Source: CAITWF01 sp038231575 (GTDB taxonomy: Bacteria > Verrucomicrobiota > Verrucomicrobiia > Opitutales > Opitutaceae). Taken from it: a stretch of DNA of 64,000 nt. The notes beneath the pieces were generated by a model, which saw only the letters and a list, made by a program, of their open reading frames with translations, was not told the DNA's origin and ran no database searches. The stretch's first letter is position 1. Each line of letters starts with the position of its first letter. Of this stretch, positions 17,797-33,989 are shown in pieces. The stretch is taken from contig JBBRLB010000007.1 of assembly GCA_038231575.1 (NCBI GenBank), positions 11,523 through 75,522 on the forward strand. The letters are read 5' to 3'. The position numbers and the translations under genes are program-made.

Positions 17797-18987
17797 ATGG
17801 CTAAAGCAAACTTCGAACGCACGAAACCGCACGTGAACGTCGGCACAATCGGCCACGTTGATCACGGCAAGACCACGCTGACGACCGCGATTCTCGCGGT
17901 CCAGGCCCGCAAAGGCCTCGCGGAGGTGAAAACCTATGCGGACATCGCCAAGGGCGGCACCATCCGCGATGCGTCGAAGATCGTCACGATTGCCGTCGCC
18001 CACGTGGAATACCAGTCCGACAAGCGCCACTATGCGCACGTCGACTGCCCTGGCCACGCCGACTTCGTCAAGAACATGATCACCGGCGCCGCCCAGATGG
18101 ACGGTGCGATCCTCGTCGTTTCGGCCGCGGACGGCCCGATGCCGCAGACCCGTGAGCACATCCTCCTCGCCCGCCAAGTCGGCGTGCCGAAGATCGTGGT
18201 GTTCCTCAACAAGGTCGACCTCATCGACGACGCCGAGCTTCTCGACCTCGTCGAGATGGAAATCCGTGAGCTCCTCACGAAATACCAATTTGACGGCGAC
18301 AAGGCGACCATCATCCGTGGTTCCGCTACCGCTGCGCTCGAGGGCAAGCCCGAGGGCGATAAGGCGATCACTGACCTGATGACCGCGATCGACACCGACA
18401 TTCCTGAGCCCGTCCGCGAGATGGACAAGCCCTTCCTGATGTCCGTTGAAGACGTGTTCTCGATCACCGGCCGCGGCACCGTCGCGACGGGGCGGATCGA
18501 GCGTGGCGTCATCAAGGTCAACGACGCCGTCGAGATCGTCGGCCTCAAGGACACCGTCGTCTCCGTCGTAACTGGCATCGAAATGTTCCGCAAGCTGCTC
18601 GATAGCGGCCAAGCTGGTGACAACGTCGGCATCCTCCTCCGCGGTATTGAAAAAGAAGGCATCGAGCGCGGCCAGGTTCTCGCCGCTCCGAAGTCGATCA
18701 CTCCGCACAAGAAGGCGAAAGCCGAAATCTACGTCCTCTCGAAGGACGAGGGTGGCCGTCACACGCCGTTCTTCAACGGTTACCGCCCGCAGTTCTACTT
18801 CCGCACGACTGACGTCACTGGCGTTGTCACGCTGCCGAAAGGCGTCGAGATGATCATGCCGGGCGACAACATCGCCGTCGATCTCGAGCTCATCTCCCCG
18901 ATCGCGATGGAGAAGCTCCAGAAGTTCGCCATCCGCGAGGGTGGTCGCACGATCGGTGCCGGTCGTATCACCGAGATCACGGAATAA
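17797..18987 (+). CDS. tuf: Elongation factor Tu
   Basis: A 396-residue EF-Tu, full length, delivering aminoacyl-tRNA to the ribosome as a GTPase. G1 GHVDHGKT (19-26), G3 DCPGH (83-87) and G4 NKVD (138-141) are intact, and the domain II/III motifs (GRHTPFFNGYRPQFYFRTTD and a REGGRTIGAGR ending) are present. The oddity is switch I: the near-universal RGITI is KIVTI (61-65), preceded by an unusual GGTIRDAS. The catalytically important Thr64 is kept. ATG at 17797 is the family start; the open frame upstream runs through tRNA-Thr. Confidence 0.97.
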   Translation: MAKANFERTKPHVNVGTIGHVDHGKTTLTTAILAVQARKGLAEVKTYADIAKGGTIRDASKIVTIAVAHVEYQSDKRHYAHVDCPGHADFVKNMITGAAQMDGAILVVSAADGPMPQTREHILLARQVGVPKIVVFLNKVDLIDDAELLDLVEMEIRELLTKYQFDGDKATIIRGSATAALEGKPEGDKAITDLMTAIDTDIPEPVREMDKPFLMSVEDVFSITGRGTVATGRIERGVIKVNDAVEIVGLKDTVVSVVTGIEMFRKLLDSGQAGDNVGILLRGIEKEGIERGQVLAAPKSITPHKKAKAEIYVLSKDEGGRHTPFFNGYRPQFYFRTTDVTGVVTLPKGVEMIMPGDNIAVDLELISPIAMEKLQKFAIREGGRTIGAGRITEITE

Positions 18988-19016
18988 GCCGTCTCGTAAC
19001 CCTCTAACTCGACACC

Positions 19017-19043
19017 GCCGAGGTCTCTTTACGGGGCCTCGGC
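19017..19043 (+). other. Hairpin between tuf and tRNA-Trp
   Basis: GCCGAGG (19017-19023) pairs with CCTCGGC (19037-19043). It lacks a U-tract, so it may be an mRNA 3'-end stabiliser or processing site between tuf and tRNA-Trp rather than a terminator. Confidence 0.45.
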
Positions 19044-19066
19044 TGCGTCGTCTAAAAGCCCATCAC

Positions 19067-19142
19067 AGGCGCGTAGCTCAATTGGTAGAGTAGCGGTCTC
19101 CAAAACCGTTGGTTGGGGGTTCGATTCCCTCCGCGCCTGCCA
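19067..19142 (+). tRNA. tRNA-Trp (CCA anticodon)
   Basis: A complete 76-nt tRNA. Acceptor AGGCGCG (19067-19073) pairs with CGCGCCT (19132-19138); discriminator G; CCA encoded at 19140-19142. The anticodon loop CTCCAAA gives anticodon CCA, reading UGG. It lies 20 bp before secE, the common tuf - tRNA-Trp - secE arrangement. Confidence 0.97.
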
Positions 19143-19162
19143 AATCTTCGCACGAACTCCGC

Positions 19163-19366
19163 ATGAAAAATCCCTTCCGTAGCACCCGCATCTTCCTCGG
19201 TGAAATGGTCGGTGAGCTTCAGAAAGCCACCTGGCCCACCAAGGCCGAACTGCGCGATTCCACGATCGTGGTCGTGCTAGCCGCGGTCATCCTCGGTCTG
19301 TTCACGAGCATCAGCGATTTTTCGCTCTACCAGGTCGTTTCCCTCTTCACCGACTGGGTCAGCTAA
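19163..19366 (+). CDS. secE: Preprotein translocase subunit SecE
   Basis: A 67-residue SecE of the short, single-membrane-helix type. The conserved cytoplasmic amphipathic segment EMVGELQKATWPTKAEL (14-30) precedes the membrane helix (about 35-52). ATG at 19163 is the start; the longer frame would begin inside tRNA-Trp. It stabilises SecY in the SecYEG channel. Followed by nusG after 11 bp, as in most bacteria. No rpmG lies between tRNA-Trp and secE. Confidence 0.96.
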   Translation: MKNPFRSTRIFLGEMVGELQKATWPTKAELRDSTIVVVLAAVILGLFTSISDFSLYQVVSLFTDWVS

Positions 19367-19377
19367 TTCTTCCCGCC

Positions 19378-19956
19378 ATGCCCGCTCAAACGACCGCCCC
19401 CGCCGGCACCCAGTGGTTCGCCCTGCACACGCTCTCCGGCCAGGAGAACAAGGTCCGTAACTACATCGAGAAGTTCAAAAAGGCCGAGGAACTTAGCGAC
19501 GATATTTTTGAAATCCTGTTGCCGACCGAGGTCGTGTCGGAGGTCAAAAACGGCAAGAAATCCACCAAGGTCCGCAAGCTTTACCCCGGCTACGTCTTCA
19601 TTCAGATGAAGCTCTACGGCGAGGACAAGAAGGTCATCAACAAGCCGTGGTATTTTGTGAAGGAAGTCGCCGGTGTCATCGGGTTTGTCGGCGGCGATCG
19701 TCCGGCAGCGTTGCGCCAGACCGAGATCGACGAGATCTACGCGCGCATCGAGGCGGCCAACGGCAAGGAAGTCCCGAAGATTCAATACACCGTCGGCGAA
19801 GAAGTGAAGATCACCGACGGCGCGTTTGCATCGCTCACCGGCCGCATCGACGAAATCGATCCGGACCGCGGCAAGTTGAAAGTTTCCGTCTCCATCTTCG
19901 GCCGCTTCACGCCGGTCGAACTCGAATACTGGCAGGTGCAGCGCACCACCGAATAA
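19378..19956 (+). CDS. nusG: Transcription elongation/antitermination factor NusG
   Basis: A 192-residue NusG. The NGN domain (about 10-120) starts at QWFALHTLSGQENKV and includes the RKLYPGYVFIQM strand. The KOW domain (about 138-190) contains GEEVKITDGAFASLTGRIDE. It binds RNA polymerase and couples it to the ribosome via S10 or to Rho. Encoded between secE and rplK, the standard position. Confidence 0.97.
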   Translation: MPAQTTAPAGTQWFALHTLSGQENKVRNYIEKFKKAEELSDDIFEILLPTEVVSEVKNGKKSTKVRKLYPGYVFIQMKLYGEDKKVINKPWYFVKEVAGVIGFVGGDRPAALRQTEIDEIYARIEAANGKEVPKIQYTVGEEVKITDGAFASLTGRIDEIDPDRGKLKVSVSIFGRFTPVELEYWQVQRTTE

Positions 19957-19981
19957 GTTTTCCCTCTAAGAATTTCCCAAC

Positions 19982-20407
19982 ATGGCCAAGAAAATCCAAG
20001 GTTACATCCGTCTTCAGTTGCCCGCCGGCGCCGCGAATCCCGCGCCGCCCGTTGGCCCTGCGCTTGGCGCGCAAGGCGTCAACATCATGGCGTTCTGTAA
20101 GGACTTTAACGCCCGCACGAAGGATCAGAACGGCATGATTCTGCCGGTCGTGATCACGGTGTTCACCGACAAGAGCTTCACGTTCATCCTGAAGTCACCG
20201 CCGGCGTCCGTCCTGCTCAAAAAGGCCGCCAACATCGCCTCCGGTTCCGCGAAGCCGAATCAGGACAAGGTCGGCAAGGTCACAAAGAAGCAGCTTGCCG
20301 AGATCTGGAAGCTGAAGAAGGCCGACATGAACGCCAACGACGAAGCCGCTGGCATCAAGATCATCGCCGGCACCGCCCGCAACATGGGCATCGAAGTCAT
20401 CGACTAA
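19982..20407 (+). CDS. rplK: 50S ribosomal protein L11
   Basis: A 141-residue L11, usual length. The N-terminal PAGAANPAPPVGPALG proline-rich segment and FCKDFNARTKDQNG, and the C-terminal rRNA-binding domain ending in AGTARNMGIEV, are canonical. It forms the GTPase-associated centre with L10/L12 and 23S rRNA. 25 bp after nusG. Confidence 0.98.
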   Translation: MAKKIQGYIRLQLPAGAANPAPPVGPALGAQGVNIMAFCKDFNARTKDQNGMILPVVITVFTDKSFTFILKSPPASVLLKKAANIASGSAKPNQDKVGKVTKKQLAEIWKLKKADMNANDEAAGIKIIAGTARNMGIEVID

Positions 20408-20442
20408 TTTTCGTCCGCACTCAAACGAAACTCACCGCGGGA

Positions 20443-20456
20443 GTCCCGTCCGGGAC
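20443..20456 (+). other. Small hairpin before rplA
   Basis: GTCCC/GGGAC with a GTCC loop in the 72-bp rplK-rplA gap, 24 bp before the rplA start and just ahead of its AAGGAG ribosome binding site. It could take part in L1 autoregulation, but it is short. Confidence 0.35.
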
Positions 20457-20479
20457 GTTCGCACCGCAAGGAGTCCAAC

Positions 20480-21178
20480 ATGCCCAACAAACACAGCAAA
20501 CGTTATAACAACGCGGTCAAGGTCGCCGACCTGACCAAGGATTACGCGCTCAAAGAAGCGGTCGAGATCCTCAATAAATTTCCGAAGGCGAAGTTCGATG
20601 AGACCATCGAGCTCTCGTTCCGCCTCGGGGTCGACGCCACTTCCGGCGAGCAAAACGTGCGCGGCACCACGCCGCTTCCGAATGGCTCCGGCAAGAAAAT
20701 CCGCGTGATCGTTTTCACCGACGATGCGCCGAAGGCGCTCGCGGCGGGTGCTGATGAAGCCGGTCTCGCCGAACTGATGGCGAAGGTTAATGGCGGCTGG
20801 CTCGAATTCGACGTCGCGATCGCGACGACCGAGGCCATGAAGCAAGTCCGCACGCTCGCGCGCGTCCTCGGTCCGAAGGGCCTGATGCCGAACCCGAAGT
20901 CCGGCACCGTCACCGACGACGTCGTCGCGGGCATCAAGGCCGTGAAAGCCGGTCGCGTTGAGTTCAAAATGGACAAGACCGCGAACATCGGGGTCGGCGT
21001 CGGCAAGCGTTCGTTCACGCCCGCGCAGATTCTGGAAAACGTCAACGTCGTCCTCGAGGCGGTCGGCAAATCCAAGCCGGCCACCTTCAAGGGCAGCCAA
21101 TACATCAAGGGCGTCACCATCTCGTCGAGCATGAGCCCGGCGGTGAAGATCGCTTCCACCGAGTTCAGCAAATTCTAA
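20480..21178 (+). CDS. rplA: 50S ribosomal protein L1
   Basis: A 232-residue L1. Conserved segments include FRLGVDATSGEQNVRGTTPL, the hallmark LGPKGLMPNPKSGTVTDDV (about 135-153) and the C-terminal KGVTISSSMSPAVKI. It forms the mobile L1 stalk by the E site and in many bacteria represses its own operon. Preceded by a clear AAGGAG ribosome binding site; 12 bp before rplJ. Confidence 0.98.
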   Translation: MPNKHSKRYNNAVKVADLTKDYALKEAVEILNKFPKAKFDETIELSFRLGVDATSGEQNVRGTTPLPNGSGKKIRVIVFTDDAPKALAAGADEAGLAELMAKVNGGWLEFDVAIATTEAMKQVRTLARVLGPKGLMPNPKSGTVTDDVVAGIKAVKAGRVEFKMDKTANIGVGVGKRSFTPAQILENVNVVLEAVGKSKPATFKGSQYIKGVTISSSMSPAVKIASTEFSKF

Positions 21179-21190
21179 GGAGCACCGACC

Positions 21191-21709
21191 ATGAGAGCCG
21201 AAAAACAATACCTGATTTCCGAGGTCGAGACGCACCTGAAGAAGTCCGACTACGTCATCCTCACCAACTTCTCGAAGGTGTCCGTCGCCGACGTCGCCGA
21301 GCTGCGCAAGCGCCTCGCGGTGGAGAAGGCGGAGTTCCACGTCGTGAAGAACAGCTCGCTCCGGGTCGCCGCCAAGGCGCTCGGGTTGCCCGAGTTTGAA
21401 GCTTCGCTCGCCGGGCCCACCGCCGTCATCGTCGGCGGAAAAAATTCTGCGGGCGTCGCGAAAATCCTGAAGCAGTTCTTCAAGGACAAGCAGAAGCTCG
21501 AGGTCAAAGTCGGCGTGATGGACAAGAAGATCGTCAGCGCCGCCGATCTCGCAAAGATTGCCGATCTGCCGTCGTTCGAGGCGCTGCGCTCGCAGCTCCT
21601 GGGCTTGTTTATGCAAAACGCCGCGGCGTTCGTTCGCGTGCTCGATGCCAAGGTCAAGAAGGACCAGCCCGCCGCTGCTCCCTCCGAGCCCGCTGCTCCG
21701 ACCGCTTAA
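21191..21709 (+). CDS. rplJ: 50S ribosomal protein L10
   Basis: A 172-residue L10, the stalk base that carries L12 dimers. The N-terminal rRNA-binding part includes DYVILTNFSKVSVADVAELR and KNSSLRVAAKALGL; the C-terminal helix binds L12 and ends in a Pro/Ala-rich tail. Only 12 bp follow rplA, so there is no room for a classical L10 leader in front of this gene. Confidence 0.98.
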   Translation: MRAEKQYLISEVETHLKKSDYVILTNFSKVSVADVAELRKRLAVEKAEFHVVKNSSLRVAAKALGLPEFEASLAGPTAVIVGGKNSAGVAKILKQFFKDKQKLEVKVGVMDKKIVSAADLAKIADLPSFEALRSQLLGLFMQNAAAFVRVLDAKVKKDQPAAAPSEPAAPTA

Positions 21710-21732
21710 TCCTCACTTTAACCAAAACAATT

Positions 21733-21770
21733 TTTCCGGGCGCGCGCGTTTTTCGCATCGCGTCCGGGAA
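21733..21770 (+). other. Long hairpin between rplJ and rplL
   Basis: Arms 21733-21744 and 21759-21770 form a 12-bp stem with two G-U pairs and a 14-nt loop, in the 152-bp gap before rplL. No U-tract follows. It may be a processing or stabilising element helping the extra L12 output, or part of a leader. Confidence 0.5.
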
Positions 21771-21861
21771 GCAAAAACATCCATCGGGCAGGCTAGGGGA
21801 TACGTCTCTTAAACGCGTTTCACTTTTTCGAAACCGCTAGTCGGCCTCAGGAGAAATCAAC

Positions 21862-22242
21862 ATGAGCACTGTTACCAAAGACCAAGTCATCGAGTGGTTG
21901 TCCGCGCAGCCCGTTCTGGAGCTCGCCGCCCTCGTCAAAGATCTCGAAGGCAAGTGGGGCGTATCCGCCGCCGCTGCCGCCGGCCCCGCCGCGGCCGGCC
22001 CCGCCGCCGCCGCTCCCGCGGCTGAGGCGCAGACCGAGTTCACCGTCGTCCTCAAGGCCGCCGGCGCGAACAAGATTGGCGTCATCAAGGAAGTCCGTGC
22101 CATCACGGGCCTCGGCCTCAAGGAGGCCAAGGACCTCGTCGAAGGCGCGCCCAAGAACGTCAAGGAAAACGCGCCCAAGGCCGAAGCCGAGGAAATCAAG
22201 AAGAAGCTCGAGGCCGCCGGCGCCGCGGTCGAACTCAAGTAA
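21862..22242 (+). CDS. rplL: 50S ribosomal protein L7/L12
   Basis: A 126-residue L7/L12: N-terminal dimerisation domain (1-33), an Ala/Pro/Gly-rich hinge (about 34-58) and the C-terminal factor-binding domain with EFTVVLKAAGANKIGVIKEV and GLGLKEAKDLVEGAPK. It recruits the translational GTPases. Strong AGGAG ribosome binding site. A 152-bp gap with a hairpin precedes it and an attenuator-like hairpin follows, as expected for a gene needed in excess. Confidence 0.98.
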   Translation: MSTVTKDQVIEWLSAQPVLELAALVKDLEGKWGVSAAAAAGPAAAGPAAAAPAAEAQTEFTVVLKAAGANKIGVIKEVRAITGLGLKEAKDLVEGAPKNVKENAPKAEAEEIKKKLEAAGAAVELK

Positions 22243-22284
22243 GATCGCTTGGCGATTTCACTCGAGAAACTTCCGTTTTTTACG

Positions 22285-22318
22285 GGACAGGCCGCGCCCG
22301 CGCTCGGCCTGTCCTTTG
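22285..22318 (+). terminator. Attenuator-like hairpin between rplL and rpoB
   Basis: GGACAGGCCG (22285-22294) pairs perfectly with CGGCCTGTCC (22305-22314), followed by TTTGCTATTT. The short U-tract suggests partial termination, as with the known rplL-rpoB attenuator of enterobacteria, lowering rpoBC output relative to the r-protein genes. Confidence 0.75.
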
Positions 22319-22421
22319 CTATTTCCACTTCTGTTCTTTTGTTCGTTGCCCGCCTCTCGTGCTGATCTAGCCAGCGCGACGCGTCCTCTTACTGTCTCTT
22401 AATCTCTACCGGGAAACTCTC

Positions 22422-26201
<3,780 letters not shown>

Positions 26202-26251
26202 GCACCCGCTCGTTACATCGCTTTCACTTTTAAAAACACGGAGACAATAAA

Positions 26252-30391
<4,140 letters not shown>

Positions 30392-30418
30392 GCCGACGAG
30401 CCACTCAGTCAGCTTTTC

Positions 30419-30453
30419 GAAGCCGCGGACGAAGCGTCCGCGGCTTCTTTTTT
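30419..30453 (+). terminator. Intrinsic terminator of rpoC
   Basis: A perfect 12-bp stem (GAAGCCGCGGAC with GTCCGCGGCTTC), GAAGC loop, then six T. It ends the secE-rpoC transcription unit. Confidence 0.93.
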
Positions 30454-30499
30454 GGGGGTGGGAGAGGGTAACTTGTGAATAACTTCACCTTGTCTAGCA

Positions 30500-30600
30500 G
30501 AGGCGCGTGAACATTTTCGTCATCCCTCCCGCCAAAAATTGCATGTAGAGCCTAGCTCCATGTGGTTTTACGCCCGCTCTTTTGAGCGGGCGTTTTTTTT
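30500..30600 (+). ncRNA. Candidate small RNA with tandem hairpins
   Basis: Between the rpoC terminator and rpsL lies a second, independent terminator (stem 30571-30579/30584-30592, TTTT loop, eight T), with no gene to serve. Just before it a long hairpin can form: arms 30535-30545 and 30559-30569 (11 bp, three G-U) capped by GAGC/GCTC with a CTA loop. Hairpin plus terminator, with no open frame of note, suggests a small RNA of about 100 nt or a leader controlling the str operon. The 5' end is a guess; no convincing promoter was found. Confidence 0.5.
30571..30600 (+). terminator. Strong intrinsic terminator upstream of rpsL
   Basis: CGCCCGCTC and GAGCGGGCG form a perfect 9-bp stem with a TTTT loop, followed by eight T. 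It lies 118 bp after the rpoC terminator, so it either backs that up or ends a separate short transcript. Confidence 0.92.
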
Positions 30601-30867
30601 GCCCTGAGGTCGGAGGAATCTGCGGGGAAAAAGGAATTCTGCTTGAGTTCTCTTCGTGGTCCGTAATTTTCGACCCTCCTTTCCCTGCTTATCGCGCGTT
30701 GCCGGCTTCGGTTGGTGAACGCTTTTTCAGTTCGCGGACCGGACTCAAATCTCGGGTTTCGCGAGTATCGCTACTTTTCGCCAAAAAGTTCTTGCCGAGC
30801 TTTGCGCGTAAGGTAGCGTCTCACCTCTTTTCTCTAATTTTCTCTCCGTAACTCACTTTCCCCTCGT
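30601..30867 (+). other. Gene-free leader and promoter region of rpsL
   Basis: No gene is supported here; the open frame 30582-30851 has no r-protein or other family features and starts in the terminator. It must hold the promoter of the rpsL transcription unit. A weak candidate is TTGAGT (30643-30648) with TAATTT (30664-30669), spaced 15 bp. I see no clear riboswitch. Confidence 0.4.
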
Positions 30868-31248
30868 ATGCCGACCATCAACCAACTCGTGCGCAAAGGC
30901 CGCCGCAAGGTGCGCATCAAGTCGAAGTCTCCCGCTTTGGACGGCAATCCGTTTCGCCGCGGCGTGTGCGTGCAGGTCATGACCCGCACCCCGAAGAAGC
31001 CGAATTCCGCCATCCGTAAGGTCGCGAAGGTTCGTCTCACGAACGGCAACGAAGTCATCTCCTACATTCCGGACGAGGGCCACAATCTCCAGGAGCACTC
31101 GATCGTGCTCGTGCGCGGTGGCCGCGTGAAGGATCTCCCCGGCGTTCGTTACCACATTGTCCGCGGCACGCTCGACGCCACCGGCGTCGAAAAGCGCCGT
31201 CGCTCCCGTTCCAAATACGGCGTCAAGCGTCCGAAGGCTGCCAAGTAA
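30868..31248 (+). CDS. rpsL: 30S ribosomal protein S12
   Basis: A 126-residue S12. The decoding-site loops are wild type for streptomycin sensitivity: TPKKPNSAIRKVAKVRL with the key Lys, and GHNLQEHS followed by RGGRVKDLPGVRYH. First gene of the str-type operon rpsL - rpsG - fusA - rpsJ. Confidence 0.98.
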   Translation: MPTINQLVRKGRRKVRIKSKSPALDGNPFRRGVCVQVMTRTPKKPNSAIRKVAKVRLTNGNEVISYIPDEGHNLQEHSIVLVRGGRVKDLPGVRYHIVRGTLDATGVEKRRRSRSKYGVKRPKAAK

Positions 31249-31280
31249 TCCGCGTTTTTTCTAACTAACACCATTTCGTC

Positions 31281-31754
31281 ATGTCACGCCGTCACCGAGC
31301 AGAAAAACGCCAGACCGTCCCGGATGCCCGTTACAAGAGCCCGCTCGTCGCGCACTTGGTCAATGTCATCATGAAGAGCGGCAAGAAGAACCTTGCCCAA
31401 CGCATCGTCTACGGCGCGTTTGAAAAAGTTTCCGAGAAGCTCGAAAAGGGTGATCCGGTTGATTTGCTGCTCGGGGCGCTCGAGAATGCGCGTCCGCGCC
31501 TTGAGGTGAAGAGCCGCCGCGTCGGTGGCGCCACCTATCAGGTGCCAGTGGAAATTTCATTCGAGCGCCAAGAGTCACTCGCTCTCCGCTGGATCGTTGA
31601 CGCGGCCCACGGTCGCAAAGGCGTGACGATGAAGGACGCCCTTGCGGCGGAAATCATCGACGCCTACAACAACACCGGCGGCGTCGTGAAGAAGAAGGAA
31701 GACACGCACAAGATGGCCCAGGCGAACCGCGCCTTTGCTCACTTGCGTTGGTAA
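31281..31754 (+). CDS. rpsG: 30S ribosomal protein S7
   Basis: A 157-residue S7, which nucleates the 30S head. It starts MSRRHRAEKR and has the conserved segments LVNVIMKSGKKNLAQRIVYG and the C-terminal KKKEDTHKMAQANRAFAHLRW. 32 bp after rpsL and 18 bp before fusA. Confidence 0.98.
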   Translation: MSRRHRAEKRQTVPDARYKSPLVAHLVNVIMKSGKKNLAQRIVYGAFEKVSEKLEKGDPVDLLLGALENARPRLEVKSRRVGGATYQVPVEISFERQESLALRWIVDAAHGRKGVTMKDALAAEIIDAYNNTGGVVKKKEDTHKMAQANRAFAHLRW

Positions 31755-31772
31755 TCAGTCCCGCCCGCCGCC

Positions 31773-33968
31773 ATGTCTGCTCCTGCCGCTCCCACCATTA
31801 CTGTCGTCACTGACAAGGCGAAGGTTTCGCCCGTCAATGCCAAGGATCGTCCGTTCCCGCTCGAATGGACGCGTAACATCGGCATCGCCGCGCATATCGA
31901 TGCGGGCAAGACGACGACGACCGAGCGTATTCTTTTCTACTCGGGCGCCGTCCACAAGATGGGCGAAGTCCACGAGGGCACCACGGTGACCGACTGGATG
32001 GAGCAGGAGCGCGAGCGTGGCATCACGATCACCGCGGCCGCCATTTCCTGTGCGTGGAATGCTTCGTGGGGACCGTGGAAGGGAATCAAGCAGCGCATCA
32101 ACATCATCGACACTCCCGGCCACGTGGACTTCACGGCCGAGGTGGAGCGTTCGCTTCGCGTGCTCGACGGTGCGGTCGCCGTGTTTGATGCGGTCGCCGG
32201 CGTGCAGCCGCAGTCGGAAACCGTCTGGCGTCAGGCCAACAAATACAAAGTTCCGCGCATCGCGTTTATCAACAAGATGGATCGTGTCGGCGCGAATTTC
32301 TTCCGCTGCATCGACGACATTCGCATGAAGCTGAAGGCGAATGCCCACGCTCTCTACCTGCCGATCGGGGCCGAGGAAAATTTCACGGGCTTGATCGATT
32401 TGGTGCAGAACGTGGCTTACATGTTCGAGGATAATCCGGCCGATCCGCTCGGGATGAATCCGACCACGGTCGAGATTCCCGAAAACATGAAGGCGCAGGC
32501 GAAGGAATACCGCGACAAGCTCATCGAGGCGGTTTCGGATTTCGACGAGGTCATCGCGGAAAAATATCTCAACGGCGAAGAAATCAGCATGCCCGAGCTG
32601 TTGCTCGGCGTGCGCAAGGCCACGATTTCGCTGCAGTTCACCGGCGTGTTCCCCGGTTCGGCGTTCAAGAAGAAGGGCGTGCAGCGCCTGCTGGATTGCG
32701 TCGTGAATTATCTGCCCAGCCCGATCGACGTTCCGCCGATGCAGGGCATGGATAGCGACGGTCAACCCGTCGAGGCCGTCGTCAACGACAAGGCCAAGAT
32801 GTGCGGTCTCGCGTTCAAGCTCTGGAACGATCCGTTCGTGGGCCGCCTCGTGTTCTTCCGCGTTTACACCGGCACGCTGCCGCGCGGCATGTCGCTCTAC
32901 AATCCGCGCACGCGCCGCACGGAACGCGTTTCTCGTCTCGTGCTCATGCGCGCGATCGAGCGCGAGGAAATCGATTTGGCTTATTCGGGTGACATCTGCG
33001 CCGTCGTCGGCGTGAAGGACGTCATCACCGGTGACACGCTGTGTGACGAAGATTTCGACATCCGCCTCGAGCCGCCGTCTTTCCCCGAGCCCGTCATCTC
33101 GATGTCCATCGAGCCGAACTCAAAGGCCGACCAGGAAAAAATGGGCACCGCGCTCCAGCGCCTCGTTGCCGAAGATCCGACGCTCCGCGTCAAGACGGAC
33201 GTTGACACGGGTCAGACCATTCTCGCCGGCATGGGCGAACTCCACCTCGACATCATTCGCGATCGCATGAAGCGCGAGTTCAAGGTCGAGGCCACCGCTG
33301 GCAAGCCGCAGATCGCCTATCGCGAAACGGTCAAGACGAAGGCCGAGGGTGAGGGTAAATTTATCCGTCAGTCCGGCGGCAAGGGCCAATACGGTCACGT
33401 CTGCATCATCATGGAGCCGGCGGTCAAAGGCACGGGCGTGGAAGTCATCAACGAGACCGTGGGCGGCTCGATCCCGAAGGAATTTATCAAGCCGGCCACG
33501 GAAGGTATTCTCGAAGGCGCGAACAACGGTGTCGTCGCTGGCTTCCCGGTGGTCGATGTCATCATCAAGATCACGGACGGCTCGTTCCACGAAGTCGATT
33601 CGTCCGAACTCGCGTTTAAGATGGCTGGCATCTTCGCGTTCAAGGACGCGATGAAGAAGGCGACCCCGATTCTCCTCGAGCCGATTATGGCGGTCGAAGT
33701 CACGACGCCCGAGGAATATCAGGGCGATCTCATGGGCGACATCAATCGTCGCCGTGGCCAGATTCAGGGTATGGAGAACAAGGCCGGCGCGTGCATCATC
33801 ACCGCCCACGTCCCGCTCGAGCTGCTTTTCGGCTACGTCACGGACATTCGCTCGCTCTCGAAGGGCCGCGCCAGTGCCGGTATCACGCCCTCGCATTTCG
33901 AGCAGGTGCCGAATTCGCTGCTCGCCAAAATCGTCGAGACCAATGCCAAGGGTCCTGCCCGCACTTAA
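31773..33968 (+). CDS. fusA: Elongation factor G
   Basis: A 731-residue EF-G, the translocase. G1 AHIDAGKTTTTER (about 41-53) comes after a 30-residue N-terminal extension not usual in EF-G. Switch I has the standard RERGITI, in contrast to the EF-Tu here. G3 DTPGHVDF and G4 NKMD follow, then domains II to V with GMGELHLDI and IRQSGGKGQYGHV. Tuf does not follow fusA; its single copy here is upstream of secE. Confidence 0.97.
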   Translation: MSAPAAPTITVVTDKAKVSPVNAKDRPFPLEWTRNIGIAAHIDAGKTTTTERILFYSGAVHKMGEVHEGTTVTDWMEQERERGITITAAAISCAWNASWGPWKGIKQRINIIDTPGHVDFTAEVERSLRVLDGAVAVFDAVAGVQPQSETVWRQANKYKVPRIAFINKMDRVGANFFRCIDDIRMKLKANAHALYLPIGAEENFTGLIDLVQNVAYMFEDNPADPLGMNPTTVEIPENMKAQAKEYRDKLIEAVSDFDEVIAEKYLNGEEISMPELLLGVRKATISLQFTGVFPGSAFKKKGVQRLLDCVVNYLPSPIDVPPMQGMDSDGQPVEAVVNDKAKMCGLAFKLWNDPFVGRLVFFRVYTGTLPRGMSLYNPRTRRTERVSRLVLMRAIEREEIDLAYSGDICAVVGVKDVITGDTLCDEDFDIRLEPPSFPEPVISMSIEPNSKADQEKMGTALQRLVAEDPTLRVKTDVDTGQTILAGMGELHLDIIRDRMKREFKVEATAGKPQIAYRETVKTKAEGEGKFIRQSGGKGQYGHVCIIMEPAVKGTGVEVINETVGGSIPKEFIKPATEGILEGANNGVVAGFPVVDVIIKITDGSFHEVDSSELAFKMAGIFAFKDAMKKATPILLEPIMAVEVTTPEEYQGDLMGDINRRRGQIQGMENKAGACIITAHVPLELLFGYVTDIRSLSKGRASAGITPSHFEQVPNSLLAKIVETNAKGPART

Positions 33969-33989
33969 TCACTCGTTCTTTTTACTCTC

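Noticed and set aside
18988..19162. A small rpmG (L33) gene between tuf and secE
   Set aside because: No frame with L33 features fits; the gap is filled by a hairpin and tRNA-Trp.
30582..30851. An 89-residue open frame upstream of rpsL
   Set aside because: It begins inside a terminator, has no family features and occupies the expected promoter and leader region.
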